This document shows positions 35,080-46,265 of a DNA stretch of 64,000 nucleotides, in pieces. Source of the DNA: Diphasiastrum complanatum (taxonomy: Eukaryota; Streptophyta; Lycopodiopsida; Lycopodiales; Lycopodiaceae). The position numbers and the translations under genes were made by a program. The notes beneath the pieces are model-generated. The model saw only the letters and a program-made list of their open reading frames with translations. It had not been told where the DNA came from and searched no databases. The DNA is taken from contig CM055101.1 in assembly GCA_029204225.1 (NCBI GenBank), forward strand, positions 29,067,475 through 29,131,474, written 5' to 3'. Position 1 is the first letter of the stretch. The number at the start of each line of letters is the position of its first letter.

Positions 35080-35310
35080 ATGGATCAAGTCATTTTTGGG
35101 AAGCACATTGAACCTTACATATCAGGAACATCCTTTGCACTAATTCAACCTGCATTGCATGAAATGCCAATCCCTTGGGGGAAAATTTCTTATACACAGT
35201 TCGTGAGAAGTTTGGAAAGCGATAAGAAGTATAGTGAATGGGTTGCACACATCACAAAATTGTGCGAGAGTTTTGGTGTTTTGACTAATCCAGAGGCAGG
35301 GCTACATTGA
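35080..35310 (+). CDS. Unrecognised 76-residue ORF (possible gag N-terminus)
   Basis: Open frame starting MDQVIFGKHIEPYISGTSFA and including EMPIPWGKISYTQFVRSLES and HITKLCESFGVLTNPEAGLH before a TGA. Composition is protein-like. Frames after it (35321-36378) are acidic and coiled-coil, so this may be the start of a retroelement gag interrupted by the stop. No zinc knuckle was seen. Confidence 0.35.
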   Translation: MDQVIFGKHIEPYISGTSFALIQPALHEMPIPWGKISYTQFVRSLESDKKYSEWVAHITKLCESFGVLTNPEAGLH

Positions 35311-35320
35311 GGAGCCAGTT

Positions 35321-36440
35321 TTGAGCAGTATCATGTCCTTGTCGGAATTACCAGGAGATAATGCAGAAGTCCCGTCCGATTCATTCAGTCCGGGGCCGCA
35401 ACAGGACATAGGGCTGCTGGAGGGACTGACAGGAGATTCGGCTGAGACACAACAACATAATGGGGATGCATATGGAGGACTGCCACACGACTTTACACCA
35501 GCACACAATTTAGTGCCGGAGACTGTTGACCAACCTAAGGATGCTGCAAGATTGCGGAGAACACGCAATATGTTGATGATGTGAACATCAAGAATTTCTT
35601 GCATGTTGCTAATAATTTTCCCCGGGATTGAAATCTGGGATAGATTTTGTAAGACAATATCAATTTCTGGAAGACCAGGCCGCTTATTGGCATACATTAT
35701 ATTTACAGCAAATGGAGCGACTTAGGGCTGCGGAGGAGGCGCCAAATTGCTCCCGTATCAAGCACAAGTGCATGAACTGAATGCACGCATGAGTAGCATT
35801 CAAGACCAGACAAGGAGAAAAGAGGAGGACAACAATCCGTTACACGAACGGAATGCTCAGTATTTTGAGCGGAGTACTCAACTGTAGAAGGAGCTGTATA
35901 CAACGTAAACATCCAAGGAGCTTTTGCAATCTCAATTCACTAGCATCACTACAGGGGGACCAGTTTGGATAGATAATGTCGAGCTAAAGGAATGGACAAA
36001 GACCATAGTGCCCACAAGCGTAGCTGACAAGATAGAGTAGTACGTGGAAGAGCAATTGTATGGGAGGAAAATTTGCAATTAGAAAAGAAGCTTGCAGAAA
36101 GGCAGGGGATGTTATCTGTTTCGGTTAAATGTAGTGGATTGCTATCGCATCCAGAGGCGATGCAGGAGCAAACTAATTTGCAACAGTCCATGGCAGATTT
36201 ACAACGACTGCAGCAGCAGTTATCTGGTATGGAGGTTCAGCTCCATGACAAAGACGATGAATGTAACAAACTTCAGGAGGAAGCCGAAGTGCAAGTAGTG
36301 GAAGCTGCTCGAAAGAAGGAATGCACCACCATCAGGGGGACTATGCCAAGGGCTGACACAGCTACACAACCACAATAGCAAGCTCGGGGGTTTTTTAACA
36401 GGAGATCAAACTTTGGTTCCCATACCGCAGTAGCATAGGG
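35321..36440 (+). pseudogene. Gag-like acidic and coiled-coil frames
   Basis: The first frame (35321-35584) is acidic and Pro/Gln-rich. From about 35740 to 36378 the translation is broken by stops but shows coiled-coil heptads (VHELNARMSSIQDQTRRKEE, then MQEQTNLQQSMADLQRLQQQ and VQLHDKDDECNKLQEEAEVQ), then an Arg-containing tail (RGFFNRRSNFGSH). This is consistent with a gypsy-type gag but no diagnostic motif is present. Gypsy protease-like sequence lies 3 kb upstream at 32047, in the wrong order for one intact element. Confidence 0.4.
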
Positions 36441-36804
36441 TTAAGCAACCAGAACCAGGTTGGGCAGGGAGGTAAATAGCATATACAAGGCCCTGCAACC
36501 TTGGCTATTTCCACGAAATATAGAACATTCATGGAACATTTTCAGAAGGGTGAGAGCCAATTGTGAGTTATGCTTTACAACTTTGATGTCTAGCTGCAGG
36601 CTGCAAGAAGAATTTACCTTGCCTAAGACCTTTTAAGCAGTTGGGACATAGGATTGTGTTGCAGGCTTTGCAATTGAAGGTTATACGTCCGTTTGTATCA
36701 TTTTCTCTATGTCATTGTTGGTGTAATGTTAATTACTGTTTAATGTAAAATGTTTACTCCTTCATTTCAATTATTGTCCATTGTATGTTGTAGCTTGGGT
36801 TTAA
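36441..36804. other. No gene seen
   Basis: Moderately AT-rich, without a usable frame. It lies between the coiled-coil frames and an inverted gypsy integrase fragment. Confidence 0.4.
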
Positions 36805-37135
36805 GAGCAATGCCACGAAATCAGCACATTATTGTTGAATATATCCAAAATTTGATACGGCCTTTGCAGTGTTAATCCTTGGATCTCAAGGTATTCATAA
36901 TACTACCCGGGTAATACAACACCAGGTCTCCCTTTTGTAGATCTTGTTCATGTATATGCCGATCAAACCACCATGCTTGCTACTGTTTAGCTATCCAGTT
37001 TCGCCAGTAGGCATACCCACAATGTTCTTCTAATTTCTTTAAAACATGTAATTGTTCTCACAGCATCTCATCCAACAATAAATTATGAGCAGTTTGCACA
37101 TGCAGATTTGGCAACACAAATTTGTAAGGCGCATG
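36805..37135 (-). pseudogene. Ty3/gypsy integrase C-terminal fragment, inverted copy 4
   Basis: This is the reverse complement of about 29030-29385 and 39875-40180. On minus it runs from the LCCQICMCKLLII-type stretch through WWFDRHIHEQDLQKGD to the TLRSKD.HWE region. It is the only copy in this orientation and the shortest. Both ends are abrupt. Confidence 0.85.
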
Positions 37136-37584
37136 TCATTCGAATACGAAGGGCTCCATTTATATCCTTTTTCATTCAGATCAGCTCATTTTCAGTGCTA
37201 GCAAGAAGATCCCTTGTTGGCGAAGTATTAGCCTTTGGGAGATACGTGCACATTGTTATCGACATATTCAAATGCAGTAGACGTAGCTGTTAATTCACAA
37301 GACTTTGCAGTACCTTATGCTTCATAGCATTCTAGTTGATTGTTGTGCTGTGGACGGTTTTCATCGTCAGGTTTTCAAATTTAGTATTGAAACGGAAATC
37401 TTTTTTACATCACTTTCTTTATGATTATCTGTCCACGTAATGATCTGGTCCAACTTCATTTCGAAGTGCTGACATATGTCAAGTTCGTATGAAATTTTTG
37501 ATGAGTTTGTGCTTGATGAAGAGATGGATGTATTCTCAAAGTGATGGTTAGTAACATTCAGCTTTAGGTAACATTTACATCTAT

Positions 37585-37830
37585 TTAAAGCTGTTTAGTT
37601 TCAACATCTGACTGCCAAATTTTCCAATTATTTTGAGTAGCAATTGCAACCATAATTCTTAAAGAGGTAATTCTAACCACAGGTGCATAAGTTTCGGTAT
37701 AGTATATTCCTTCTATTTGACTATATCCCTTTGCCACAAGCTTAGCTTTAAACCTGTCAACTGTTTTGTCATCCTTCAAGTTTATTTTGTACACCCATAT
37801 TTTCTATTACAATTGAATTTTCATGTATGT
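37585..37830 (-). pseudogene. Ty1/copia reverse transcriptase N-terminal fragment
   Basis: The minus-strand frame VYKINLKDDKTVDRFKAKLV, then AKGYSQIEGIYYTETYAPVV and WKIWQSDVETKQL, is the classic start of copia RT (KARLVAKGY.Q.EG.DY.ET.AP). Both the palm with YVDD and the upstream integrase are missing. The frame breaks just after the NAFL-equivalent position. Confidence 0.85.
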
Positions 37831-38288
37831 CTACAAGTTCCCATACGTGGTTTTCTTCCATGGAATGAATCACTTATTCCCCAATAGATGAGGTATGTTT
37901 TTTCATCTTAAATTGATGTTTTTGTTTGTTTTTCATTGTTTGTATATGTTTACAACAAATTTATACATGATGAAATAGAAAAACATAAACAATAAACAAT
38001 CAATTCATAGATAATGAGATAGAGAGGACTCCTACAGTCCTCAACAACACTAGGGGGCGACGCAGACTGACGAAGCAACAGGACATTCGGACTCCATGCC
38101 AATAGTGCAACATGTTGATGGGCTATACATTAATGTTGATCAGGCAGTGGACAATACCCTACAGATGCAAGATGATAAGGTCCAGAAGGACGATATGGTA
38201 GCTACACACAGTTCATATTGAGACGAGGATTTAGGGGGTTCCATTGTCATAGTTAGAACCAGGTGTGTAAGGGAGATAAAGCACCCCC
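37831..38288. other. No gene seen; short coherent plus frame at 38096-38288
   Basis: A T-rich segment with no function. From 38096 the plus strand has a coherent frame (IVQHVDGLYINVDQAVDNTL, then EDLGGSIVIVRTRCVREI) interrupted once. It is protein-like but unrecognised. It ends where the copia gag fragment begins on the other strand. Confidence 0.35.
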
Positions 38289-38954
38289 CTAACACTTTTT
38301 TCCCGTAAATGATAAATTGGATTTCTCATCACCGTCTTGCAAAGACAATGAATCAAATATTGCTTTGGTGTGGATCATCTTACACTCTTCAGCCACTAAT
38401 ACACTATGAAGCTTTTCTATAGTTGGCAAGGTGTCGTAGATTGTAAAACTTTGGACCAAGTTTGTGTTATCATCCCCTAGAACATTAAGGATGATTCGAA
38501 CAAGCTCTCCATCACTAATCTTCTCCCCAATGGAAGCTAACTCCCTATTAAGAGACTTGATTATGAGCACATAGTTTGTGCAATCTCCTCACTTCGTCTC
38601 ATGCTTTGCAAGATTTGGTTTCTAAGCATGAGCAGTGTTGCTTGATCCATATATGGATTTCAGAGAATCCCAAGCCTCTTTAGCACTAGTACAAGATGAT
38701 GCTTCTCTAAAAAGATCATTATTCACATTCATCTTTACACAATGAAGTTCTAGTCTAGATCTTTTCTTGTATCTAACTAACTCTTGTGCTTCAAGAGGTT
38801 CATCTTCATCTTCAATCAAGAATTCACAAAGGTTCGGTCTTGTGCTCAAAGACCTAACCTTCCAAATGGCATAATTTGTAGAGTTCAATCTCTCATTAGC
38901 TTCTAGAAGGTAAGCTCCAAGAGATCCCATCTTACTAGTGAATTCTACAAACAA
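38289..38954 (-). pseudogene. Ty1/copia gag (UBN2)
   Basis: On minus from 38954: MGSLGAYLLEANERLNSTNY, AIWKVRSLSTRPNLCEFLIE, ALKMNV-type HCVKMNVNNDLFREA, SAKEAWDSLKSIYGSSNTAH, a frameshift and stops near 38620, then LNRELASIGEKISDGELVRI and NLVQSFTIYDTLPTIEKLHS. This is the UBN2/gag-polypeptide fold of copia. Leader sequence up to 39250 follows on the 5' side and is shared with 13640-13830. The 5' LTR is replaced by gypsy sequence at 39255. Confidence 0.88.
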
Positions 38955-39254
38955 TAAATTGATTTGTTTAATTCTAGCAACTCACAAAAGTCTCTCTTGT
39001 AGTGATTCACTCAAATTAGATTTCTATTCCAACAAATGGACTTATAATCTCAGTTCTAGCACTCCCTCAAAAAGTTGGAATGAGGATTAGATGAGTTGAA
39101 ATCTACTTACAAGCAAATCAAGCCAATCTTGGCTTTTTTTAGACAAAAAAATGACTTAATCTCCCTCACACTTCTTGATGTACTTTCAAGACCCGTAAAT
39201 TACTTTTAAAGGCCTTGATTTCAGCCTAGATTAATTAGATCTCATGAACCAAAT

Positions 39255-40340
39255 ATGTGAGAGGACACTTCATATCTGAAATTACAGTTTGAAAATTTTC
39301 CAAACTATAATGGTGGCCTACTGTTTGGAGAGATATCGCTGATTATTGTAAGAGATGTGATGCTTGCCAAAGACATCGAAGACCAGTGTCGGCAATGGAC
39401 TATCCATTGGTACATCTGTAACTGATTGAACCATTCCAAAGATTAACGCACCATCCAAAATTGGTCATCAGTATATTGTGGTAGCCATAGATTATGCGAC
39501 TAAATGGGCAGAGACGAAGGCTTTGAGGGATAACACATCAATGTCCACAGCCAAATTTAATAATATCTTAACCAGGTTTGGATGTCCCTAAGAAATTGTT
39601 TTGAATTGCGGACCGCATTTCATTAATGATACACTTGTAGAAATGATGCACCTATTAAGCATTGTGCATAAAACATCTACCTCGTATTATTTGCGTGGCA
39701 ATGGCCAAGCTGAAGCCACCAATAAAATTTTGAAATGAATCTTAACAGAGTAGGTGTTAGAGAAAGGAAGTTCATGGCATGATCTTTTACAACTGGCATT
39801 ATAAGACATCGCACGGCTTATAAGACATCCACAGGGTTTACACCTTTCAAATTGGTTTATGGTGTGGATGCGCCTTACAAATTTGTGTTGCCAAATCTGC
39901 ATGTGCAAACTGCTCATAATTTATCGTTGGATGAGATGTTGTGAGAACAATTACATGTTTTAAAGAAATTAGAATAACAATGTGGGTATGCTTACTGGCG
40001 AAACTGGATAACTAAACAGTAGCAAGCATGGTGGTTTGATCGGCATATACATGAACAAGATCTACAAAAGGGAGACCTAGTGTTGTATTACTCGGGTAGT
40101 ATTATGAATACCTTGAGATCCAAGGATTAACATTGGGAAGGGCTATATCAAATTTTGGATATGTTCAACAATAATGTGCTGATTTTGTGGCATTTCTCAC
40201 TAGGAATATGTTTTGTGGTTAATAACAGTTGTGTGAAAAGGTATCACCCCCATGAAGGGAAAAAGAATATTAAAAGAGAAGCCATTTATTATTTATTCAA
40301 TGTTATGAAATGAAGAGCATACTTTTTTTTGTTTCAATGA
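39255..40340 (+). pseudogene. Ty3/gypsy integrase fragment, copy 3
   Basis: Starts inside the integrase zinc finger (YVRGHFISEITV, YCKRCDACQRHRRPV) and continues through AIDYATKWAETKALRD, DTLVEMMHLL, GNGQAEATNK, WWFDRHIHEQDLQKGD and a YHPHEGKKN tail. It is collinear with 28400-29460. Numerous stops. It is followed by the same copia segment that follows copy 2, so gypsy plus copia form a composite unit present twice. Confidence 0.88.
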
Positions 40341-40399
40341 TTCTTCTGTTTGGATTCCTGCACATAGATAGTTCTTAATACGCTAAATTGATTGCAATT

Positions 40400-41325
40400 T
40401 ATAAATGAGCGAATGGGCTAAATCTACATCTAATTGACATCAAAGGGCTTATCGAACAAATTGGCTTGTGATTCAGTGAGGAAACGAAAGAGAAAATCTT
40501 TCTAAAAGAATTTGGAAACATGCAAGCTCTTGTTGCTCCAGGAAGATACTCGAAGGAATAGATTCTTTACTTGAACAACAGTCGACTCTCACACCCTGTA
40601 CACAAACAAGAGCTTGTATAAGCAAAATAATGAAGGCTCAAAACAATCAAAGTTGAATAAAAAACCGTCACAAGGTTGAGAGCAGTCGGATTTGCCAGCT
40701 AAAAATAAGCTCTTCTGCAAATACTACAAAGGAACCAACCATGAGATCCAAGATTGCCGCGTATTCCTAGCCAAGAACAAGAACAAAAGGCTATTGAATT
40801 AGATGGCAAATGCAACTACAGAAGCAACTCAGCTCAATTAAGAAGCGGATCATGATGCATTCATGACAAATCATCAGAAAGCATCAGACGACAACTTATG
40901 GTTTTTTTGATTCTAGAGCCACTTAGCACATGACCATCCTTATCGATTGTTTCAAATACTATATATCTTATAGTACCAAGAAATATATTCACTTGGACAA
41001 CAAAAGCACACATGTTATTGAAGGTGAAGGCACTATGAGATTACACTTTGAGAATGATTGATTCAAGCTACTTTTAAATGTTTTTCATGTACCAAATATT
41101 TCCGCAAATTTGCTCTCTGTCAGTAGAATTACATATTTAGGACAAGAAGTACAATTCAAATAAAATCAATTTGAAGTAATATAAAGGACAAACAAAATCC
41201 TAGCACTCGAAATGGAACATGGATACTTGAATAAATTAAGTCATTGCGACTCTGACAATAATCAAGCTCATAGTACTTCTATTCAATTTAATAAAGGTTT
41301 ACTTTGGCATTATAGACTTGGTCAT
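40400..41325 (+). pseudogene. Ty1/copia gag-protease-pre-integrase, uninterrupted sister copy
   Basis: Collinear with 29560-30095 joined to 32445-32820. Motifs include LYTNKSLYKQNNEGS, the mutated zinc knuckle CKYYKGTNHEI.DCR, HDAFMTNHQKASDDNLWFF, LLNVFHVPNISANLLSVSRI and LLWHYRLGH. It is truncated at about 41325 in the pre-integrase domain. It serves as the reference showing that 30096-32444 is an insertion. Confidence 0.87.
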
Positions 41326-41469
41326 ATGTCTATTGTAGTGAACAAATCTAATAATTTGTGGCGTTCTACGTTCTAATTTTTTTTGACTAGTGATGCGATA
41401 ACATGTTATGTATTCTGCTAAGCAGAGGTCGGAATGTGTGTTTGGACGAGCAATGTATTTTTCAATTTT
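41326..41469. other. Junction DNA between copia and Helitron remnants
   Basis: No coding sequence. TTGTAGTG at 41335-41342 looks like the outer end of a CACTA element, but no matching internal sequence lies beside it. Confidence 0.4.
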
Positions 41470-43690
41470 AGTTTTGTAATGTATGTCAAATTTGGTTCAA
41501 GTTGTTGTAGGTCAAATTTTCATTTCAAAACAAATGCACGAAGGGTGTTTGTTTATGAATGAAAATGTTTTTGTGGAATGATGCAATGGAAGTGATAATA
41601 CAATTAATGCTGCAAGTTGTGTACTTATTTGTTGTGTGTTTAACAGAGTATTACTCATGGTCTTTAATCTTGTCATAATATCGTAATGATTTTCTATACA
41701 TGTTTGAAACACGTTTTAATGATTTGGAAATTGTATCAGCAATTTTGTTAGGTATGATGTACAGTAACTTGCTGCTGCATAAGGATCTAAAATGAATTGA
41801 ATGTCCATATTAGCATGCCACAATGCACTTATAGGTACAAGAAGACGATAGGTTTTTTCAAAGTACTTTGTAAAGAGTGAATCTTGTGTAAAGAGTTAAA
41901 CTTTGTAAAGAGCAAAGGTAATCTTGTGTTGTTAGTTGTAAGGAGTTAAACCATGTTTGGAATGTTTGGGATTCTGATGGATTGATTTCGAGGATTTTGT
42001 CTTCAATGCGCATGTATAATATTTTGTAGTAGTGTTGTTGAGAGACACTACAATTTTAGAGAGGTGTTAAAATCATGGTTTTAGACATTGGTGGTCGCGG
42101 ATGATGAAATCTGCAGCTATTTGGGGCATGTTTTTTGTAACAAGTGTGTTTTTGTTTGTGGATTTGAATGTCTCTCATAATAGAAGGTAATATAGTTTTG
42201 TTGCATAATATGTGTGCGTCTATGAATTTTGTCACTTCATCTGCGCATGTGCTATTGTATGTTGGTGAATTCTCTATCCATAATATGCCATGGTCATGTT
42301 GGCTACCGCGATGTTGGAATGCAGTCACAAAAAAGTAATCATTGATTTTACTAGGTATTTAATGGTTTTTTGATATCATTGTTTTTAAAGCATTTAGTTG
42401 CATGTTGTAGTATCTTGCGCACGTGCTTGGATCTGCATGGACCAAGGTTAGCAAGTATGTGGTTTGGTTTTGGTAATTTGTTTCTTGTACGATATTTGAA
42501 TTAAGTTTTTTCATGCATTCAATTAGAAGTTCCCATTTCGTTTCTACACAAGAGAGTGTCAAGAAAAAGGTTGGTGGGCCTAATTGTTGCATCATAGCAA
42601 AAACATTTTTCCATAAGTCATGTTTGTAATATGGAGAGTGTGGACATGTTCAAAATCTTTATAACCAATATTTGAATGTTGCAATTGTTCTATGTTTGAA
42701 TCTTGTATTAGATCAGATGCAGTTAAGGTCCGGTGTTGCGAGGTACCTTTTTGTAGACGGATCCATATTGAATTTAGTACTTGGTGAATTGTGATTTTTA
42801 GCACTTTGAAAAATAAGTTCGTGGTATGTTGTGCAAATGTGTGTTTGTAATATTGTAATTCCCATTTGCCAATGGTTTGGTATGTGTAAGTAGCATTTAT
42901 TGGTGTTTGTCTTGGGTGTCCAAAATAGAGAGTTGGGAAATTTAGTTCTTCCGCATTCGTATCTTGGAATAGACTAATAGGATTGTGCCCCTCACAAGGT
43001 GCAACAGCCTTGTATGTAGTTTCATAATCGATGATGTGTTCTGTACAGTGAAATGGATGCACGAATGTGTCAGTTTCAATAACGTCCTCATCATTTGTAT
43101 CATGTCCAGGGATTATGGGTTGTATCAAGTTTCGTTGAGTACATGTGTCTAGTTACATAGTTTGGTAGTGCAATATCCAAGTCGGGTCGACTCAGACGTT
43201 TATGGCAGTAACAATGGCGTTTGGCACAAATGTAACAAGGCAATCATTACATGTAGAGGACGAACTTGTCCAACCATGAAATTCGATTTATATTTGAGTT
43301 TTTTTTTTAAAGCTATTGTAAGAAATGCCTCTTCATCTATAAAGCGAGGTAGCACAATTTGAATTTTTTCAAGATCCACAACGACATTGACAATACCCCC
43401 TGTCACACCTACCTGTCCGCCATATGTCAAATATTTTACCTGTAGGAATGCAATTCTGGATGCAACTAAACGTTCTTCTAATTTGTTGAGAATTTTTATG
43501 GAGGGCACTCACAAGTAGTTGAAATATGATTTGGACACATTAGTTTTGGGATTTTATCAGAATGGATACTTTTATGACATTGGGCACAAATGTATTTTGA
43601 GGAAAAGGTTGCTAGGTCGTAGGGGATTTCTTTGAGAGTTGAAATTTGTATTATGTGGAAAGCAATGAATAAATGCCAAATGCACATTCG
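41470..43690 (-). pseudogene. Helitron Rep/helicase-like N-terminal region, helicase missing
   Basis: In minus order: a CHKSIHSDKIPKL zinc-type motif (43600), a DUF6570-like block (ILNKLEERLVASRIAFLQVK; GGIVNVVVDL; VLPRFIDEEAFL), FPTLYFGHPRQTP, MMQQLGPPTFFLTLSCVETK (42590), DPSTCARYY, FQHRGSQHDHGILWIENSP (42320), CRFHHPRPPMSKTMIL (42080), MDIQFILDPYAAASYCTSYL (41800, the Rep tyrosine region), LKTMSNTLLNTQQISTQLAA and VLSLPLHHSTKTFSF. This is the established domain order of Helitron proteins. Frame changes between blocks are frequent, so it is dead. The Pif1-type helicase half and the 3' terminus are absent; copia sequence replaces them below 41326. Confidence 0.85.
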
Positions 43691-44160
43691 TGTAGATTAA
43701 AGCCAAAGTATGGACTAATGTTTTGGTGGGGATGGTAGCCATGGACATGTTAGTGTCTGTGCCCATATATATGCACAATAAAATAAAGTAGCATTGAAAG
43801 TTGTTTAGCATATATAAACTGTTTGTATAGATAAAATACTATTGATTCACGATTACGAATATCACATGCCATGTATGGCTTTTGCAAACTAATAGATGTG
43901 TATACTTCAAAATTCAAACCTAGGCAAAAAAAAAATTATGTGCATGATGCAATTTGAGCAACTATTTCTGGAGGATAAAACATCAAGATATGAAAACCGA
44001 CTCTGTCTATTAGATTGTGGAATCTGGATTGTAACATCCCCAAAAAAAAATTCACTAACATTATCAAAATACAATGTATACATTTCATAATAGACATCAC
44101 TTTATCGGTTACTCATGAAAATAGAAGCTCAAACACATGATTTATGAGCTCGCTATGTAT
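43691..44160. other. No gene seen
   Basis: AT-rich spacer between the Helitron Rep region and upstream minus-strand frames. It may be an intron or the linker of the Helitron gene, but no boundary is clear. Confidence 0.35.
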
Positions 44161-44940
44161 TTACATTTTTCTATATGTTGTGGCATAGCAACATCTTTTC
44201 AAAATAGTTGCCATCAACATCATCAAAAAATGTACATTTTCTAAGAACTGGTATTTTACCCTTTCCATAAAAACAGTCTGGTCTCTAATGCAGGAGCCGC
44301 GAACTTTTATGTAAAGTAGCACGTCAACATTTCCTAGCAATGGTATATTTGGATTGAACCAATCCTGTACTTCTGGGCGACATCCTTTTGATAATTTACA
44401 GGTCATCCATTTAGCTAGATAGTTTGTATAATGACCAGCTAATCCCGTACATAGATCTGTCGAATATTGCGATTGTTGAGAAAAACACAACAAACTTTTT
44501 TCTGTACCTTTAAATGTGTCAAAATTGCCTAGAATAATAGGCCAATTAAAAAGCCTATTTGAAATACCGGCATGCCTGTTTTCAAATGGCATTTCTATGG
44601 TTGGATCTTTTTTTGAGGGAATGTAAATAGCTGGCAACTGAAGTGCGACTCGTTCCGGCAAAATAGCTCGCTCTTGAAATGTAAGAAGTTAATTTTGGAT
44701 AGTTGCTTGTTGACTTTGTAGCAACGTCATTTCTTGTTCGCATGTACTGCATCATTTTTGTACTATTTCGAGTGCAGCATCTTTTTGGGCAAGCATACAA
44801 GCAAACTTCTCTTTTATAGTTGTCAAAGTGTGTTGTGCTTCTTTGGCATTACATTGTAGCAGCTCCAATTCTATTTGTAACACTTGGTTTTGGTGCTCAA
44901 GTTTAACATTTCACGTTTGCAAGTGCCGGGTGTTTTTTTT
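44161..44940 (-). CDS. Unrecognised minus-strand ORF with coiled-coil upstream part
   Basis: The frame 44661-44161 has 166 residues (QLPAIYIPSKKDPTIEMPFE; LFNWPIILGNFDTFKGTEKS; CRPEVQDWFNPNIPLLGNVD), without low complexity. Upstream in the same orientation, 44940-44690, the translation reads as a coiled coil (LKLEHQNQVLQIELELLQCN, then TTIKEKFACMLAQKDAALEI), broken by two stops. Together they resemble a single damaged protein with a coiled-coil N-terminus. Its position 5' of the Helitron Rep region, in the same orientation, suggests either an extra Helitron ORF or a captured host fragment. I do not recognise the family. Confidence 0.4.
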
Positions 44941-45227
44941 TTAGCTTGGGATTGAGGGATGGCAATGATACTAGGATGAATCAATTCAAGGGGTGGATTT
45001 GTAGGAAGAAGTGTGTCCATAAACTTGTTTGTTTGAAATGCGATTAGACCTAGCAGGTATTCAGTTTTCTTCAAGTGAATTGTTTTTGAATTGGATAGCA
45101 AATTTTGGCTTTGTTTCATGTTCATAAGAAACTACAACAAAATCTATGAGAACTACTTGGGCTATACATGATGCCCAGTTTATGGCAAGAGATTCAACGG
45201 TTGGATGGTAGCCTTGGTAAATACAAA

Positions 45228-46265
45228 CTACAGTACTTGTCCATTGGATTGAAAAAATTGGAGTGTATGAATTGCTTTCTTGGCTCCATAATAAGTGATC
45301 AAAGAAGTAAAGAACTCCTTGTGACTAGTCATGTGTGAGCTAGCTCCACTATCAATCCACCATGAATCTTTGTCACCTTCACTTGATATTGGACTTAATG
45401 AACACATCAAAAGAGAATTACCACCACCTAGACCCTCATCATTAGTAGTAAAGTTGATTTGCTTGCTACCTTCATCTCTTTGCTTCTTCAAACATTCATT
45501 TGCAAAATGCCCTTTGATTCCACAATAAAAGCATTTCAACTTAGACTTATCTTTCTTTTTTCCAAAAGAAGAAGTCTCAACTTGATCTTGCCCTTTAGAC
45601 CACTTGCCTTTGCCTTTGCCCTTGAACTTGCCTTTGATGAACATAGCATCCTCTTCATAATGAGATGTCGATGTAGATCCACCTCCTCTTGATTGAAGCC
45701 TATACTCCTCATTCACCAAGATATCTTGCAAATCCCCAATACTTGGCAAAGTTTTTTGAATAGCAAAACTTTGAACAAGATTAGCATGATCATCCAACAA
45801 GCCACTAAGTATAACTTGAACAAACTCTACCTCCTTAATGCTTTCATTAATACATGCTAACTCATCATTGAATGCCTTAACCCTCAAAACAAAAGCATGA
45901 GTACTCTCTTCCTTCTTTTGCAAACTTTGAAAGATTTTCTTCCTAAGAGTAAGCACTCTTGATGTAGACTTGTATTCATAAAGCCTCTTCAAAGCTTCCC
46001 AAGCCTCCAAAGATGATGTGCACTTACCAGCTTCCTTGAGAAGTTCATTGGTAACATTCATCTTGATCATGTGTAGAGCTTTCTTTGCTCTCTTGTCATA
46101 CCTCACTTGATCTTGTTGAGTTGCTGGTCTCTCCTCCAAACTTACAACAATCTCCATCAACTCATTCATCTCCAATAAGGACTCCATCCTCACCTTCCAA
46201 GTAGAATAGTTGATTGAGGTAAGCCTATCATTGCTCTCCACCATAAATCCACCACTTGTAGCCAT
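45228..46265 (-). CDS. Ty1/copia gag and protease start, intact reading frame
   Basis: A 345-residue intact frame beginning MATSGGFMVESNDRLTSINY. UBN2-type gag lies at residues about 15-190 (YSTWKVRMESLLEMNELMEI; LEAWEALKRLYEYKSTSRVL; LVQSFAIQKTLPSIGDLQDI), with a basic Gly/Lys linker, a CCHC zinc knuckle at about residue 243-256 (CFYCGIKGHFANEC) and the protease active site WIDSGASSHMT near residue 306-316. The protein then diverges after GAKKAIH and ends in unrelated residues, so the element is broken inside the protease. It is downstream of a matching LTR and primer-binding site. It shares a nearly identical stretch with the plus-strand unit at 18749. A possible source of gag for related elements, but this copy lacks pol. 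Confidence 0.92.
   Translation of the reverse strand: MATSGGFMVESNDRLTSINYSTWKVRMESLLEMNELMEIVVSLEERPATQQDQVRYDKRAKKALHMIKMNVTNELLKEAGKCTSSLEAWEALKRLYEYKSTSRVLTLRKKIFQSLQKKEESTHAFVLRVKAFNDELACINESIKEVEFVQVILSGLLDDHANLVQSFAIQKTLPSIGDLQDILVNEEYRLQSRGGGSTSTSHYEEDAMFIKGKFKGKGKGKWSKGQDQVETSSFGKKKDKSKLKCFYCGIKGHFANECLKKQRDEGSKQINFTTNDEGLGGGNSLLMCSLSPISSEGDKDSWWIDSGASSHMTSHKEFFTSLITYYGAKKAIHTLQFFQSNGQVL

Noticed and set aside
41335-42052. TTGTAGTG at 41335 and CACTACAA at 42045 as a CACTA pair
   Set aside because: The tips face away from each other, the DNA between is Helitron coding sequence, and no subterminal array accompanies either tip.
45331-45692. Plus-strand frames opposite the copia gag
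   Set aside because: Antisense shadows of the intact gag-protease frame at 45228-46265, with no independent evidence.
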